DNA of 64,000 bases from Halothece sp. PCC 7418 (GCF_000317635.1 NC_019779.1:124001-188000), one strand, 5' to 3'; shown: positions 44,066 through 54,624, counted from the stretch's first letter. The notes: generated by a model not told the origin, from the sequence alone. A program made the numbers and translations.

Positions 44066-45352
44066 ATGATTTCTGCAATCAAAGTTTCTCTCTGGATTTT
44101 TTGTGTTACTTTAACCTTCCTTTTAGCAAGTTGTACCCCGTTTAATGGGTCTCCTCAAACCGACAATGTCACTCGTTTAACCCTATGGCATGGCATTAAT
44201 CCCCCGTCCAATCGCGAGGTTTTTCAAGACCTTGTTGCTCAATTTAATCAGAAGCATGAAAACCTGAAAATTGATGCGATTTATATCGGTCAACCCGATG
44301 GACAACTCCCGAAAATTTTAACGGCGGTGGTGGGCGAAGTACCCCCTGATATGTTGTGGTTTGTTCCCCAATTAACGGGTCAATTGGTGGAGTTAGGCGC
44401 GATTCGTCCCTTAAATGATTGGCTCGATCAATCTTCTGTAAAAGACGAAATTGATCCCGTTTTATTGAACAGCATGGAACTAAATAATCAGATTTGGTCT
44501 GTGCCTTTTGCCACCAATAATGCAGCGATTTTTTATCGTCCCTCTTTATTTGCCAAAGCAGGAATTGAAACCCCTCCTCAAACTTGGGAAGAGTTGGAAG
44601 AAGCAGCAGAAAAACTAACAAAAGATTTTGATCAAGATGGTTTAGTTGATCAATATGGAATGTTTCTCTCTTTAGGAAAAGGGGAGTGGACGGTTTTTAC
44701 TTGGTTACCCTTTGTGTATAGTGCTAAGGGAGAGCTTTTAACAGAGCAAAAACAACCGAATTTAGTGAATGAAGGAACAATTGAAGCCTTAGAATTCGGG
44801 TCGAAATTAGTCCAAAATAACTGGGCAACTTTATCCGCACCTGAGCGAGGGTATATTCTCGATCAATTTTTATCAGGGGGGGCTGCTATGCAAGTGACTG
44901 GCCCTTGGACATTAGGACAACTGAGTCAAACCGATGTGGATTATGATGTGTTTCCTTTTCCCAAGAAAAAGCAACAGTCCGCTGTAGTTGGTGGGGAAAA
45001 TTTATTTGTATTTAAGACAAACCCAGAGCGAGAAAAAGCCTGTTTTGAATTTTTGGAATATGTTTTAAGTGAGTCGTTTCAAACAGAATGGGCATTACGG
45101 ACGGGTTATTTACCGATCAATCTTAAATCGCAACAAAGCGAGGACTATCAGCAGTTTGTGGAAGAAAATCCAGTATTAAAGGTCTTTTTAGAACAAATGG
45201 AAGTTGCAGAAGTGCGTCCAATTCTTGCCAATTATAGTCGTTTATCAGAAAACTTGGGTCGCGCGATCGAAGCCAGTTTATTGGGCAAAAAAGCTCCAGA
45301 AGAAGCCTTAAAAGAATCTCAACGACGGTTAGAATTAATTTTCCAAGACTAA
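44066..45352 (+). CDS. Extracellular sugar-binding lipoprotein (ABC transporter, family 1)
   Basis: 428 residues. The signal peptide ends with the lipobox LLASC at about residue 23, so the protein is lipid-anchored. TRLTLWHGINPPSNREVFQD, VPFATNNAAIFYRPSLFAKAG, PQTWEELEEAAEKL and the C-terminal helix region are characteristic of MalE/UgpB-type binding proteins. It would capture a sugar or glycerol derivative. No permease or ATPase gene is adjacent. Confidence 0.88.
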   Translation: MISAIKVSLWIFCVTLTFLLASCTPFNGSPQTDNVTRLTLWHGINPPSNREVFQDLVAQFNQKHENLKIDAIYIGQPDGQLPKILTAVVGEVPPDMLWFVPQLTGQLVELGAIRPLNDWLDQSSVKDEIDPVLLNSMELNNQIWSVPFATNNAAIFYRPSLFAKAGIETPPQTWEELEEAAEKLTKDFDQDGLVDQYGMFLSLGKGEWTVFTWLPFVYSAKGELLTEQKQPNLVNEGTIEALEFGSKLVQNNWATLSAPERGYILDQFLSGGAAMQVTGPWTLGQLSQTDVDYDVFPFPKKKQQSAVVGGENLFVFKTNPEREKACFEFLEYVLSESFQTEWALRTGYLPINLKSQQSEDYQQFVEENPVLKVFLEQMEVAEVRPILANYSRLSENLGRAIEASLLGKKAPEEALKESQRRLELIFQD

Positions 45353-45356
45353 TAGT

Positions 45357-45395
45357 CTCCCGTTACGTCTCGCGACCATAACGGGAGTCCCCATG
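45357..45395. terminator. Inverted repeat between the solute-binding gene and secA
   Basis: CTCCCGTTA and TAACGGGAG pair over 9 bp around a 13-base loop, between two converging genes. There is no T-tract, so a terminator role is only likely from its position. Confidence 0.5.
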
Positions 45396-45419
45396 TCGCA
45401 TCACAGATGGGATGAGCAA

Positions 45420-48287
45420 TCAAACGGTTTGCGGTTGCTGCACTTGCGGTTGGAACTGGAAGAGAGAATAAACCACATTCCGCCGAATATCAATCATCAT
45501 TTCGAGGAACATTTCGTATCCTTCTTGTTTATATTCAACTAAAGGATCGCGCTGTCCGTAACCGCGTAACCCCACTGATTCCCGCAGCGAGTCCATGGCT
45601 TGCAAGTGTTCCCGCCAGAGGGTATCAATTTGTTGTAACATGAAGAACCGTTCGGCTTGACGCATTAAACCAGGTTGCAGTTTTTCCACTTCTGCTTCTT
45701 TAATGTCGTAAGCCTTATGAATTTCTTCGTGGAGAAACGCCCGCATTTCTCCAAAGGTCATATCTTCCATTTGCGACGGTTCAACATCCTCTAGGAGGTA
45801 AACAAACTCTTTGGCTTTCGCCACCATCGACTCTAAATCCCATTCTTCAGGGGGTAATTCAGGGTTAACATAAGCGTTGACAATATCGTCCATGGTTCGG
45901 CGGGCGTATTCTAAAACCTGATCTTTGAGGTCTTTCCCTTCCAAGACACGGCGACGTTCCGCGTAAATGGCGCGACGTTGATTGTTCATCACTTCGTCAT
46001 ATTCAAAGATTTGTTTACGGGTGTCGTAGTAGAAGGTTTCCACTTTCCGTTGCGCGTTTTCCAGAGAACGAGTCAGCATTCCTGATTCAATGGGCATATC
46101 TTCTTCCACGCGGAAAGCATTCATCATTCCTGAGACGCGATCGCCGCCAAAAATGCGGAGTAAATTATCTTCTAAACTGAGGAAGAAGCGAGTGGAACCA
46201 GGGTCGCCTTGTCGTCCCGCCCGTCCGCGCAGTTGGTTGTCAATGCGTCGGGATTCGTGACGTTCTGTCCCAATGACGTGCAAGCCACCGAGTTCGACTA
46301 CTTCATCATGTTCTTGGCTGGTGTAGGCTTCGTATTCTTGATAAATATCGCGATAGACATTTCTCAGATTTTGAATCACTGGATCATCTGTGGGCGCTTT
46401 TTCCGCCGCGATCGCGACTTTTTCTTCTGCATCTAATTCAGGTAAACTCTGCAAGCCATACTCTTGAACGGCATAATCCACCGCTTCTTTTAATTTCTGT
46501 TCTGTTGCTTTTGATAGCTCTGTGGGGAAGATTTGGGGAGAAGCCCGCCAAGTCTTCACTTTTTTCTTTTTATTCTGACCGCCAAAGCCTTGTCCGCCAC
46601 TGCGTTTTTTACCATTGGGAACACTGACTGCTAAGTCATCATCTTCTTCAGGAATGACCACTTTTGGCATGAAATATTCCCGCAGTTTTAACCGCGCCAT
46701 ATAGTCGGGGTTTCCCCCTAAAATAATGTCAGTACCACGCCCCGCCATGTTGGTTGCAATGGTAATCGCCCCTTTGCGTCCCGCTTGCGCGATAATTTCC
46801 GATTCCCGTTCTACGTTCTCAGGACGGGCATTCAGGACGTTATAAGGTAATTCTCGTTCATCGAGTAACTTGGAGAGGAGTTCCGATTTTTCGACACTGG
46901 TTGTTCCCACCAAAACGGGTCGCCCTTGTTCGTGCTTTTCTTGACATTCATCCGCCACCGATTTCCATTTTCCCCGTTCATTTTTATAAACAGAATCAGC
47001 TAAGTCTCGACGCGCTAAGGGTAGGTTGGTGGGAATAATCGTAACTTGCAGATTATAGATTTTCTCAAATTCGGCTTCTTCCGTTTTTGCGGTTCCTGTC
47101 ATTCCAGACAGTTTGGGATACAACAAGAAGAAGTTTTGATACGTGATACTGGCAAGGGTTTGAGTTTCTTTTTGAATTTCTACCTCTTCCTTAGCTTCAA
47201 TCGCTTGGTGTAAGCCATCACTCCAGCGACGACCAGGCATCACCCGTCCCGTAAATTCGTCAACAATGACCACTTCACCATTACGGACAATGTAGTTAAC
47301 GTCTTTGATAAATAATTCTTTCGCTTTAATCGCATTAAAGATATAGTGCGCCCAAGGATCTTCGGGATCATAGAGGTCATTGACTCCTAAGAGTTCTTCT
47401 GCTTTGGCGAATCCTTCATCGGTTAAAATAACGCTTTTTGCCTTTTCATCTACCTCATAATGGGCTTCTTGTCCTGCTTCTGCCTCTTCTAGGGCAACAG
47501 CTTCTTCGGTTTTTAATTCTCCCTCGCGATCGCGCTTTAGTTCTTTTGCTACCTCTGAAGCCCGAATATATTTTTCGGTGGGACGTTCCACCTGACCCGA
47601 AATAATCAACGGCGTTCTCGCTTCATCAATTAAAACGGAGTCCACCTCGTCAATAATGCAATAGTTAAAGGGACGTTGCACCACTTCCTCTAAGGAAGTC
47701 GCCATATTGTCCCGTAAATAGTCAAAACCGAGTTCGCTGTTTGTCGTATAAGTAATATCACAGGCATAATTCTCTTGACGTTCTCTAGGAGACATTCCCT
47801 GTTGAATTAAACCGACACTTAACCCCAAAAACCGATGCACTTGTCCCATCCATTCCGAGTCCCTCCGCGCCAGATAATCGTTCACGGTTACGACATGGAC
47901 TCCTTTCCCGCTTAAGGCATTAAGATAGCAAGGAAGGGTTGCAACAAGGGTTTTTCCTTCCCCTGTTTTCATCTCCGCAATTTCACCACTGTGCAGAACA
48001 ATCCCACCTAAAATTTGCACATCGTAGTGACGCAAACCCAAAACACGGCGGGCTGCTTCCCGAACCACGGCAAAGGCTTCTGGTAAAATTTCTTCTATAA
48101 TTTCATCTTCTTCAGTTTCATTTTTGGCTTGCGCCAGTTTTTCCTTAAATTCTTGGGTTTTCTCTCTTAACGCTTCATCAGAGAGGGCTTGAATATCTTC
48201 TTCATAGAGGTTAACTTCTGTAACGGTGGGTTGTAATTTTTTGAGCTTCCGTTCGTTAGGGTCGCCAAAGAGTTTTTGTAAGAACAT
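45420..48287 (-). CDS. secA: Preprotein translocase ATPase SecA
   Basis: 955 residues. The DEAD-type motor has [20 protein letters not shown] (Walker A), [20 protein letters not shown] (Walker B), the second nucleotide-binding fold ([18 protein letters not shown] and [17 protein letters not shown]), and the helical scaffold and wing domains. The C-terminal zinc-binding tail (CxCxSG) is absent, as is usual for cyanobacterial SecA. A Lys/Gly-rich insert ([17 protein letters not shown]) is placed within the middle. SecA drives translocation through SecYEG into thylakoid and plasma membranes. Confidence 0.97.
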   Translation of the reverse strand: MFLQKLFGDPNERKLKKLQPTVTEVNLYEEDIQALSDEALREKTQEFKEKLAQAKNETEEDEIIEEILPEAFAVVREAARRVLGLRHYDVQILGGIVLHSGEIAEMKTGEGKTLVATLPCYLNALSGKGVHVVTVNDYLARRDSEWMGQVHRFLGLSVGLIQQGMSPRERQENYACDITYTTNSELGFDYLRDNMATSLEEVVQRPFNYCIIDEVDSVLIDEARTPLIISGQVERPTEKYIRASEVAKELKRDREGELKTEEAVALEEAEAGQEAHYEVDEKAKSVILTDEGFAKAEELLGVNDLYDPEDPWAHYIFNAIKAKELFIKDVNYIVRNGEVVIVDEFTGRVMPGRRWSDGLHQAIEAKEEVEIQKETQTLASITYQNFFLLYPKLSGMTGTAKTEEAEFEKIYNLQVTIIPTNLPLARRDLADSVYKNERGKWKSVADECQEKHEQGRPVLVGTTSVEKSELLSKLLDERELPYNVLNARPENVERESEIIAQAGRKGAITIATNMAGRGTDIILGGNPDYMARLKLREYFMPKVVIPEEDDDLAVSVPNGKKRSGGQGFGGQNKKKKVKTWRASPQIFPTELSKATEQKLKEAVDYAVQEYGLQSLPELDAEEKVAIAAEKAPTDDPVIQNLRNVYRDIYQEYEAYTSQEHDEVVELGGLHVIGTERHESRRIDNQLRGRAGRQGDPGSTRFFLSLEDNLLRIFGGDRVSGMMNAFRVEEDMPIESGMLTRSLENAQRKVETFYYDTRKQIFEYDEVMNNQRRAIYAERRRVLEGKDLKDQVLEYARRTMDDIVNAYVNPELPPEEWDLESMVAKAKEFVYLLEDVEPSQMEDMTFGEMRAFLHEEIHKAYDIKEAEVEKLQPGLMRQAERFFMLQQIDTLWREHLQAMDSLRESVGLRGYGQRDPLVEYKQEGYEMFLEMMIDIRRNVVYSLFQFQPQVQQPQTV

Positions 48288-48449
48288 AGTCGGGGAGGAG
48301 AGTAATTACCTTAATGTTAATTGTTTTTATATCTCCTACTTATGTTATCATTGCTGTTTGCTTGTTGTTGAGTAACCAAATCATTGGTCACAACCCTGAG
48401 TCTGCTTTGGGTTAATCTAGGGAAAGATCCATCACCCCTCCACACGACT

Positions 48450-48896
48450 ATGCTTGAGAAAAAACATTTTTCTCCCTTGAAACAGGGCTTACTAGCCATA
48501 ACTCTCTTTGGAACGCTAATTTTACCGAACTCCAGCGCGATCGCGCAATCGATCAACCGTGGTACTGACAATACGATGACAGTTCGTTCTGATGTCCAAG
48601 AAGCCAATTCGGAAACGGGGGTCATTACAGCCCGAGGAAATGTTCAGATTAATTATCCTGTGCAGGAGTTACAAGCCACTGCAGCCCAAGCTCAATATTT
48701 TCGCAAGGAACGCCGTCTTGTTTTAACGGGAGATGTCTATGTGTTACAAGGAGAGAATAGCATTCGTGCGGAAAAAGTAACTTACTTATTAGAAGAAGGA
48801 CGATTTGTCGCCACGCCAAAAGATGAACAACAAGTGACTTCCACTTATGTTGTCCCCCAACCCCAGCAGAATAATACGACATCCTCTCCTCAGTAG
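48450..48896 (+). CDS. lptA: LPS transport periplasmic protein LptA-like (OstA domain)
   Basis: 148 residues from the ATG giving MLEKKHFSPLKQGLLAITLF; an upstream start at 48384 would lengthen the leader. A signal peptide ends NSSAIAQS. The OstA/LptA beta-jellyroll repeats are seen in GVITARGNVQINYPVQELQA and LVLTGDVYVLQGENSIRAEK. LptA bridges the inner and outer membranes for lipopolysaccharide. It is followed by lptB seven bases later, in one unit. Confidence 0.88.
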   Translation: MLEKKHFSPLKQGLLAITLFGTLILPNSSAIAQSINRGTDNTMTVRSDVQEANSETGVITARGNVQINYPVQELQATAAQAQYFRKERRLVLTGDVYVLQGENSIRAEKVTYLLEEGRFVATPKDEQQVTSTYVVPQPQQNNTTSSPQ

Positions 48897-48903
48897 GTGC
48901 AAC

Positions 48904-49632
48904 GTGAGTTTAGTGCTAAAAAATATTTATAAGTCTTATGGCAAGTTAACCATTGTCAGTCGTGTTAGTGTCATGGTTTCCCCAGGGGAAATTGTCGGCT
49001 TATTGGGGCCCAATGGTGCGGGAAAAACCACCACTTTTTATATTGCCACGGGTTTGGTGAAACCTGATCAAGGCAGTGTCTGGCTGGGAGAACAAAATAT
49101 TACTGATCTGCCTCTTGATCAACGATCGCGCTTAGGAATTGGCTATCTCCCACAACAGCCCAGTATCTTTCGCTATCTCACTGTTGCGGATAATTTACGC
49201 CTCGCCTTAGAAGAAAACCATTTTTCTGGGCGCATTCGACAGCACCGACTGCAAACCTTACTACAAGAATTCCGCTTAGAAAATATTGCCAATACTGAAG
49301 GGAGTCGAGTCTCAGGGGGGGAACGCCGACGCACAGAGTTAGCCCGCGCCTTAGCAGTGGGAGAAACAGGACCCCAATTTCTTTTATTAGATGAACCCTT
49401 TGCGGGAGTCGATCCGATCGCGGTTTCAGAATTACAAACGCTAATTAATCAGCTGCGATCAAAAAATATGGGAATTCTCATTACTGATCACAATGTCCGC
49501 GAAACCTTAGAAATTACAGATCGGGCTTATATCATGAGCGATGGGGGGATTTTAGCCTCTGGTCAAGCCCAAGAACTCTACAATGATCCTTTAGTACGTC
49601 AACACTATCTAGGAGAAAATTTTGATCGCTAA
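48904..49632 (+). CDS. lptB: LPS export ABC transporter ATPase LptB
   Basis: 242 residues from the GTG at 48904. Walker A is GLLGPNGAGKTTTFYIATGL, the signature SRVSGGERRRTELARALAVG, and Walker B QFLLLDEPFAGVDPIAVSEL, followed by ITDHNVRETLEITDRAYIM. These are specific to LptB/YhbG. It powers LPS extraction with LptFG, which are not in the window. Confidence 0.95.
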   Translation: MSLVLKNIYKSYGKLTIVSRVSVMVSPGEIVGLLGPNGAGKTTTFYIATGLVKPDQGSVWLGEQNITDLPLDQRSRLGIGYLPQQPSIFRYLTVADNLRLALEENHFSGRIRQHRLQTLLQEFRLENIANTEGSRVSGGERRRTELARALAVGETGPQFLLLDEPFAGVDPIAVSELQTLINQLRSKNMGILITDHNVRETLEITDRAYIMSDGGILASGQAQELYNDPLVRQHYLGENFDR

Positions 49633-49664
49633 AAAAAGCAGTAGAAGATAAGACTTCTACTGCT
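49631..49664. terminator. Bidirectional hairpin between lptB and cp12
   Basis: AGCAGTAGAAG and CTTCTACTGCT pair over 11 bp around a six-base loop. On the minus strand seven Ts follow, so it should end cp12 transcription; it may also serve lptB. Confidence 0.9.
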
Positions 49665-49693
49665 TAGCAACTATGATTTTTCTAAGCTAGAAA

Positions 49694-49918
49694 TTAGTCA
49701 TCATAAACACGGCATTCTGCAGCTTCTGGATTTTCATCGCAATACTGCTCTAAGGAAGTTTTCTTAGGTTTGTCAGAGCGTTGGTGAGCGTACTCAGCTT
49801 GCAGTTCTTCTACTGTGTCCCAAGCGACAGCACAGTCTTGAGACTCAGTTCCTTCGCTGCCACAAACTTCACGAGCTTCTTCACGCTGTTTTTCAATTTG
49901 TTCTTCAATATTACTCAT
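49694..49918 (-). CDS. cp12: Calvin cycle regulator CP12
   Basis: 74 residues. Two Cys pairs, CGSEGTESQDC near the N-terminus and CDENPEAAEC at the C-terminus, form the redox-sensitive disulfides. The core helix AWDTVEELQAEYAHQR carries the family AWD-VEEL motif. CP12 binds GAPDH and phosphoribulokinase in the dark and switches off the Calvin cycle. The C-terminal tail (YDD) inserts in the GAPDH active site. Confidence 0.95.
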   Translation of the reverse strand: MSNIEEQIEKQREEAREVCGSEGTESQDCAVAWDTVEELQAEYAHQRSDKPKKTSLEQYCDENPEAAECRVYDD

Positions 49919-50070
49919 AAATCTTGACTCCTTTAATGGAAGTTTTCTTAACTGGAAAGAAATTTAGCAGTAACCCTTATCTTCTCTTACCACCTTAACG
50001 TACATTATCCGATCAGCATCTCTCTCGAAAGAATTTAATTTCAGTTTTAGAATTGTGATTTTTGCTCCGT

Positions 50071-50505
50071 CTAACGTTGGGTAGAAAGGCGAAGGGTATA
50101 TTGATGCTGTTGTCCTTGTTCATCCCCAACATAAACTTTGTATTCTCCAGGCATCCAAATTCCAGACAGAGAGGGCTTATTTACCGAATCGGCTAACAGA
50201 CAAAAGCGCCCATCGGGACCATCAATAAGAACAGTCGGATTACCACTTCCGCTTTCCACACTCAAGCGCAGATAATTAATCTTCTCGGTTACTTTAATTG
50301 TTTCCTGCGGGGTGCTGGGAACAAAACCACAATCATTGCTATTAACTCCTCCTCCCGATTGACCTTGAGTCGTCATCGGTCCAGTAAAGTTTCCATTAAC
50401 GGTGATTGTCTCCGCAGACAGACGAGTTGCCGTTAAACCGAATAAAATAGTAGCAAGAGCAGTCGTAAGAAAGAGGTTGTGATGTTGGCGTTTGATCGGA
50501 AGCAT
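50071..50505 (-). CDS. Secreted beta-rich hypothetical protein
   Basis: 144 residues. A signal peptide (LFLTTALATILFGLTATRLSA) is followed by a Gly/Ser/Asn region (GPMTTQGQSGGGVNSNDC) and a domain with PTVLIDGPDGRFCLLADSV and GEYKVYVGDEQGQQHQYTLR, like a pre-peptidase C-terminal or periplasmic sandwich. Two Cys may pair. Function unknown; similar short exported proteins are common in cyanobacteria. Confidence 0.65.
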   Translation of the reverse strand: MLPIKRQHHNLFLTTALATILFGLTATRLSAETITVNGNFTGPMTTQGQSGGGVNSNDCGFVPSTPQETIKVTEKINYLRLSVESGSGNPTVLIDGPDGRFCLLADSVNKPSLSGIWMPGEYKVYVGDEQGQQHQYTLRLSTQR

Positions 50506-50608
50506 GGATAAACCTCTGGGGGACTTCTATCTCTATTATCCCTTAACTGACTGACCTCTCTCTAGGTTCTGTTCATCTTTGTTAGCTGTCCATTATGAGG
50601 AATTCAAA

Positions 50609-50983
50609 ATGAATCAACCAAATTCTCCTACTGATTGGGAAAAACGACTGCAAGAGTTAGAAGCAGAAGTTAACGCTAGTACCCAACAGGAAAAAACCAA
50701 TAACAAACAGGATTCAGTTCATGCCACGTCCCCCGTTAATGCTCAGTCTAGCCAATTTTCTCGTCGAGTCCAAGGGGTGGCTTTACAAGTTCGGCGTTGG
50801 TTTGATCAGCTTCCGCTATTCGGCAAGGTCATTGTCGGAGCAGTAGCAGTGGGAATTAGTCTTTCACTGCTAAAAACTGTGTTCCAACTTATTACCTCGG
50901 TGTTAACTTTAGCAATTATTGGTGCGTTAGGATATGTCGGATATCAAGTGTTTATTGCCTCGAAAAATAACACGGATCAGTAG
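50609..50983 (+). CDS. Hypothetical coiled-coil membrane protein
   Basis: 124 residues from the ATG giving MNQPNSPTDWEKRLQELEAE; a start at 50579 has no clear ribosome site. A coiled-coil N-terminus and a polar spacer are followed by a hydrophobic C-terminal region (FGKVIVGAVAVGISLSLLK; LTLAIIGALGYVGYQVFIA) that could be two helices. No family recognised. Confidence 0.6.
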   Translation: MNQPNSPTDWEKRLQELEAEVNASTQQEKTNNKQDSVHATSPVNAQSSQFSRRVQGVALQVRRWFDQLPLFGKVIVGAVAVGISLSLLKTVFQLITSVLTLAIIGALGYVGYQVFIASKNNTDQ

Positions 50984-51009
50984 TTGCAGTTTAGGGACAA
51001 GGAGTGATT

Positions 51010-51975
51010 ATGGAAGCGCGGTCTTTGGGACAATCCAAGGTAAAAATTACCCCGATTTTGATGGGGACGTGGCAAGCAGGAAAAGCCATGTGGACGGGAA
51101 TTGAAGATACTGAAACCATTAAAGCCATCCGCGCGGGGTTTGAAGCGGGAATCACAACGATTGATACGGCTGAAATCTATGGCGAAGGACATTCAGAACA
51201 AATTGTTGCCCAAGCAATTGTTGATGTCAGAGATCAAGTACAGTTGGCGAGTAAGGTGTTTCCCACTCACTTGCATTATGATCAGGTGATAACGGCTTGT
51301 GAGGGGTCTCTCAAGAATTTAAAGACGGATTACCTCGATTTATATCAAATTCATTGGCCCACTGGCTCGTTTAATAGTGAAATTGTTCCCATTGCAGAAA
51401 CGATGGAAGCTCTCAATGAGTTGAAACGTCAGGGGAAAATCCGCGCGATCGGGGTGTCTAATTTTTCACAGGCGCAACTTGCCGAAGCCCAGCAATATGG
51501 ACAAATTGATAGTGTGCAACCCCCCTATTCTCTGTTTTGGCGACAAGCAGAACAAGAATTGATTCCCTATTGTGTTGAACAAAATATAACCGTCTTGGCT
51601 TATTCTTCTTTGGCACAAGGCTTGTTAACGGGAAAATTTGGACCTGATCATCAATTTGAAGCAGGAGATCATCGGGCAAAAAATAAGCTGTTTCAAGGAG
51701 AGAATTATAAACGGGTGTTGCAAGCAGTGGGACAGCTACGCCCCATTGCCGAGAAAAAAGGCTGTACGTTGTCGCAACTGGCTTTGGCTTGGTTAATTGC
51801 TCAACCGAATACCTGCGCGATCGCGGGGGCGAGAAATGCTGAACAAGTATTAACGAATGCTCAAGCTCCCAGTGTCGTGCTATCAGAAACTGAATTAGCT
51901 GAAATTGATCACATTGGACGTGGGGTGACTGATTATTTAGACGACAATCCTGTCTTGTGGACTTTTAATGTTTAG
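51010..51975 (+). CDS. Aldo/keto reductase
   Basis: 321 residues from the ATG at 51010. The (alpha/beta)8 barrel's catalytic tetrad is visible: Asp and Tyr in TIDTAEIYGEGHSEQIV, Lys in LASKVFPTH and His in YQIHWPTG; GVSNFSQAQLAEA and CAIAGARNAEQV (NADPH phosphate-binding region) complete the signature. It reduces aldehydes or ketones with NADPH. Substrate unknown. It lies close behind the coiled-coil gene. Confidence 0.92.
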   Translation: MEARSLGQSKVKITPILMGTWQAGKAMWTGIEDTETIKAIRAGFEAGITTIDTAEIYGEGHSEQIVAQAIVDVRDQVQLASKVFPTHLHYDQVITACEGSLKNLKTDYLDLYQIHWPTGSFNSEIVPIAETMEALNELKRQGKIRAIGVSNFSQAQLAEAQQYGQIDSVQPPYSLFWRQAEQELIPYCVEQNITVLAYSSLAQGLLTGKFGPDHQFEAGDHRAKNKLFQGENYKRVLQAVGQLRPIAEKKGCTLSQLALAWLIAQPNTCAIAGARNAEQVLTNAQAPSVVLSETELAEIDHIGRGVTDYLDDNPVLWTFNV

Positions 51976-52023
51976 GACAACGTGGCACAATAGAAGGTGA
52001 TTTTTTTCACTTGTCCTCGGGAG

Positions 52024-52982
52024 GTGATGGTTGTAGTTCCTTTAGCTAAGCGGAGTCAGCGTTGTCCTGTTTTTTCTCCCCTCTGTACGTTAATGTGGCT
52101 AGGACTGAGTTGGTTTTCTTTTTGTCCTCAACTCAGAGCCGAAGTCCTTGAGCAATGGAGTTTTAATCCCAAGACTTACCAATTGCGTTTTACAGCACAG
52201 AGTGAGCCTGAGTCTTTTTTACTGGAAAACCCGACTCGGATCGTAATTGATATTCCCGATGTGACATGGGAAGGAAAAACAGTAGATAAAACTTATGGAG
52301 GACTAGTGAGAGCAGTTCGGATTGCTCAATTTCAGCCTGAGATCACTCGTATTGTCCTTGAACTGTCTCCAGAAGCAAAACTCCTTTCCCAGAACGTCAA
52401 TTTTGAAAAAAATTCCACACCGCAAGGAAATGAATGGCAATTGACCCCCCGCTTAAAAAAATTCATTTTCCCTTGTCCAAATTGCTGCAAATGCCACCAG
52501 TGACCCCTCAACCGCCCACTTTACCTGTTACCGTGGAAGTCCCGTCTCCTCCTTCCATCACAAAAGAAAGGTCTTCTCAACTGCAACAGCCTAGTCCGAC
52601 TCTCTCACAAAAAAGGACATTTAGTTTACGCGATCGTGGTAAAAACCCCTTAACATTAGAAGTAGGAGAACAGGGGCAAGAAATCTTCTTCTTGAAAAAT
52701 GCTCTCGAAACTCACAAAAGCAATGTGACTTATTCTAGAAAACTCCCTGTTCTTGGGGATCTGGAAACGATTTTCCCAAGAACTCGTTGCATCCCTGTCA
52801 TTCCCTCTGTCCAACTCTTTCTTGGCGAGCAAACCTATTCTGTGATTCCAATCGAAGCTGATTCTAATTTTTGTGCTACCCCGATTTCATCTCAATTCAG
52901 CAAAATCACGATTCACTCCAATACTGTCTTTAATTTCACTCTAACCGAGGATTTGCACCATAATAATGAAACTGACCACTGA
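52024..52982 (+). pseudogene. AMIN-domain exported protein, frameshifted at A7
   Basis: The first frame (GTG 52024/ATG 52027 to 52503) has a signal peptide (LCTLMWLGLSWFSFCPQLRA) and an AMIN domain (SFNPKTYQLRFTAQSEPESF; ENPTRIVIDIPDVTW; RIAQFQPEITRIVLEL). It then meets the second frame at the A-run 52455-52461. With a -1 slip on A_AAA_AAA, or one added A, the protein continues IHFPLSKLLQMPPVTPQPPT and on to 52982, about 319 residues. The restored frame ends inside the start of the cyclase gene (17-base overlap), supporting it as the real end. AMIN proteins act at the envelope; this one may be a cell-wall or pilus-associated factor. Confidence 0.75.
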
Positions 52983-54624
52983 GCTTACCCTAAAGATTTA
53001 TATTGATGGGAGTCCCGAGCAGACTCGCAATGTAGCTCAGGATCAACTGATTCTTGGTCGTTTACCAGAATGTGATGTCTATTTACCTTATTCGGAAATT
53101 TCTCGCCGTCATTGTCAGTTTCGTCGGGTTGCTCAAGGAAAATGGCGAGTAGAAGATTTAGGAAGCACCAATGGAACAGTTTTAAACCAAGTTCGAGTTG
53201 AAAAACCAACCTTAATTCAACATGGAGATACGATCCAAATTGGTAATGTCACGATTAAAGTCACATTAACCAGTCAAGAATTGTCATCTTCTTCAAAGAT
53301 TGACCCCCCTCCTCGGGAAGGACATAGTGCAGTTAAAACCATTCTCCGTAACGCTGAAGAGTTGAGACAGCGTTGGATTGAGGGAGATCAAAGAAAAGAC
53401 CCTCTCAGTACCGATCATATTACTCATGCTCGCTTACAGTATATTGTTGAAATTGCCAAAGGATTAAATAGTGCAGAATCCATTGAGGCAATTTTTTATC
53501 AGGTGGAAAGTGTCATTTTTCAAGAACTCCGTCATATTGATCGTTTAGCCTTATTAATTGATGTGGATGGCTCAGGAAATCCAGAGTTATACAAAGCTGC
53601 AGTTCGCAAAACGCAAAGGAAACAGAACAATCATCAGCATCATCAAGAACAAAATGACTTGTATAAAGGAGATTGGATTAGTCAGTCCATTTGTAACAAA
53701 GTTTTAAAAGAAAAAGTGGCGATTAAAACACAAAATGCTCAAGTTGATCAACGGTTCTCTGATGAAAAAAGTATTTTATTGAAAGGCATTGGTGGTGCTT
53801 TAGCGGTGCCACTTTGGAATGAAAAAGATGTGGTGGGGGTATTATATGCTGATGCTAGTATGGGCTTTGACAAATTAGATCCCACTCAGGATCAAGACTT
53901 GAGCTTCTTTTCTACGATTGCCAATTTAGTGGCTGCGAGTGTTCAACGTTGGTTACTGACACGGCGTTTACAAGAACAAGAACGAATTCGTCAACGCTTA
54001 GAACGCTATCATTCCCCGGCGGTGGTGCAACAGTTAATCACTTTTGGGGCAATGGAAGATGCGCTGTTAACGCCAATGGAGGCAGATGTCAGCGTCTTAT
54101 TTGCAGATATTGTCGGTTTTACTGCTCTTTCAGAACAGTTACGCCCAGAAGAATTAGCAGACTTACTGAATCGATTTTTTGAAGAGATGCTCAAGCCGTT
54201 ATTTGCCATGGGCGGAACATTAGACAAGTTTATTGGTGATTGTATTATGGCGTTTTTTGGTGCGCCAGAACCCCAATCCGATCATGCCGATCGCGCGGTG
54301 AAGGTGGCAAAAGCGATGCTAGAACGACTAGAACAACTTAATGAAGAGCACGTTTTATCTCATCCGTTACAGTTGCGAATTGCAATTAATAGTGGAAAAG
54401 CGGTCGTGGGAGATGTGGGAAGTTCACAACGGGTAGATTATACGGTACTGGGGGGAACGGTCAATTTAGCCTCTCGTTTGGAGGCGGTGTGTCGTCCTGG
54501 AGCTTGCGTGATCAGTGAAGAAACTTATCATCGTCTGGAGAATAAACAACCGTTTTCTCCCATTGGAAAATCAAAATTTAAAGGCATTGATCGCACAATC
54601 ACTGTTTATTGTGCTCGTTGGTAA
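52966..54624 (+). CDS. Class III nucleotide cyclase with FHA and GAF domains
   Basis: 552 residues. FHA domain at about 10-105 (LILGRLPECDVYLPYSEISRRH; DLGSTNGTVLN), GAF domain at about 150-330 (LLKGIGGALAVPLWNEKDVV), then a class III cyclase domain at about 365-550. The metal Asp residues are in VLFADIVGFTALSEQL and GDCIMAFFGAP, the purine-specifying Lys in GTLDKFIGD, and the transition-state Arg in GTVNLASRLEAVC. The set fits an adenylate cyclase. The start overlaps the AMIN gene by 17 bases, indicating translational coupling. Confidence 0.92.
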   Translation: MKLTTELTLKIYIDGSPEQTRNVAQDQLILGRLPECDVYLPYSEISRRHCQFRRVAQGKWRVEDLGSTNGTVLNQVRVEKPTLIQHGDTIQIGNVTIKVTLTSQELSSSSKIDPPPREGHSAVKTILRNAEELRQRWIEGDQRKDPLSTDHITHARLQYIVEIAKGLNSAESIEAIFYQVESVIFQELRHIDRLALLIDVDGSGNPELYKAAVRKTQRKQNNHQHHQEQNDLYKGDWISQSICNKVLKEKVAIKTQNAQVDQRFSDEKSILLKGIGGALAVPLWNEKDVVGVLYADASMGFDKLDPTQDQDLSFFSTIANLVAASVQRWLLTRRLQEQERIRQRLERYHSPAVVQQLITFGAMEDALLTPMEADVSVLFADIVGFTALSEQLRPEELADLLNRFFEEMLKPLFAMGGTLDKFIGDCIMAFFGAPEPQSDHADRAVKVAKAMLERLEQLNEEHVLSHPLQLRIAINSGKAVVGDVGSSQRVDYTVLGGTVNLASRLEAVCRPGACVISEETYHRLENKQPFSPIGKSKFKGIDRTITVYCARW

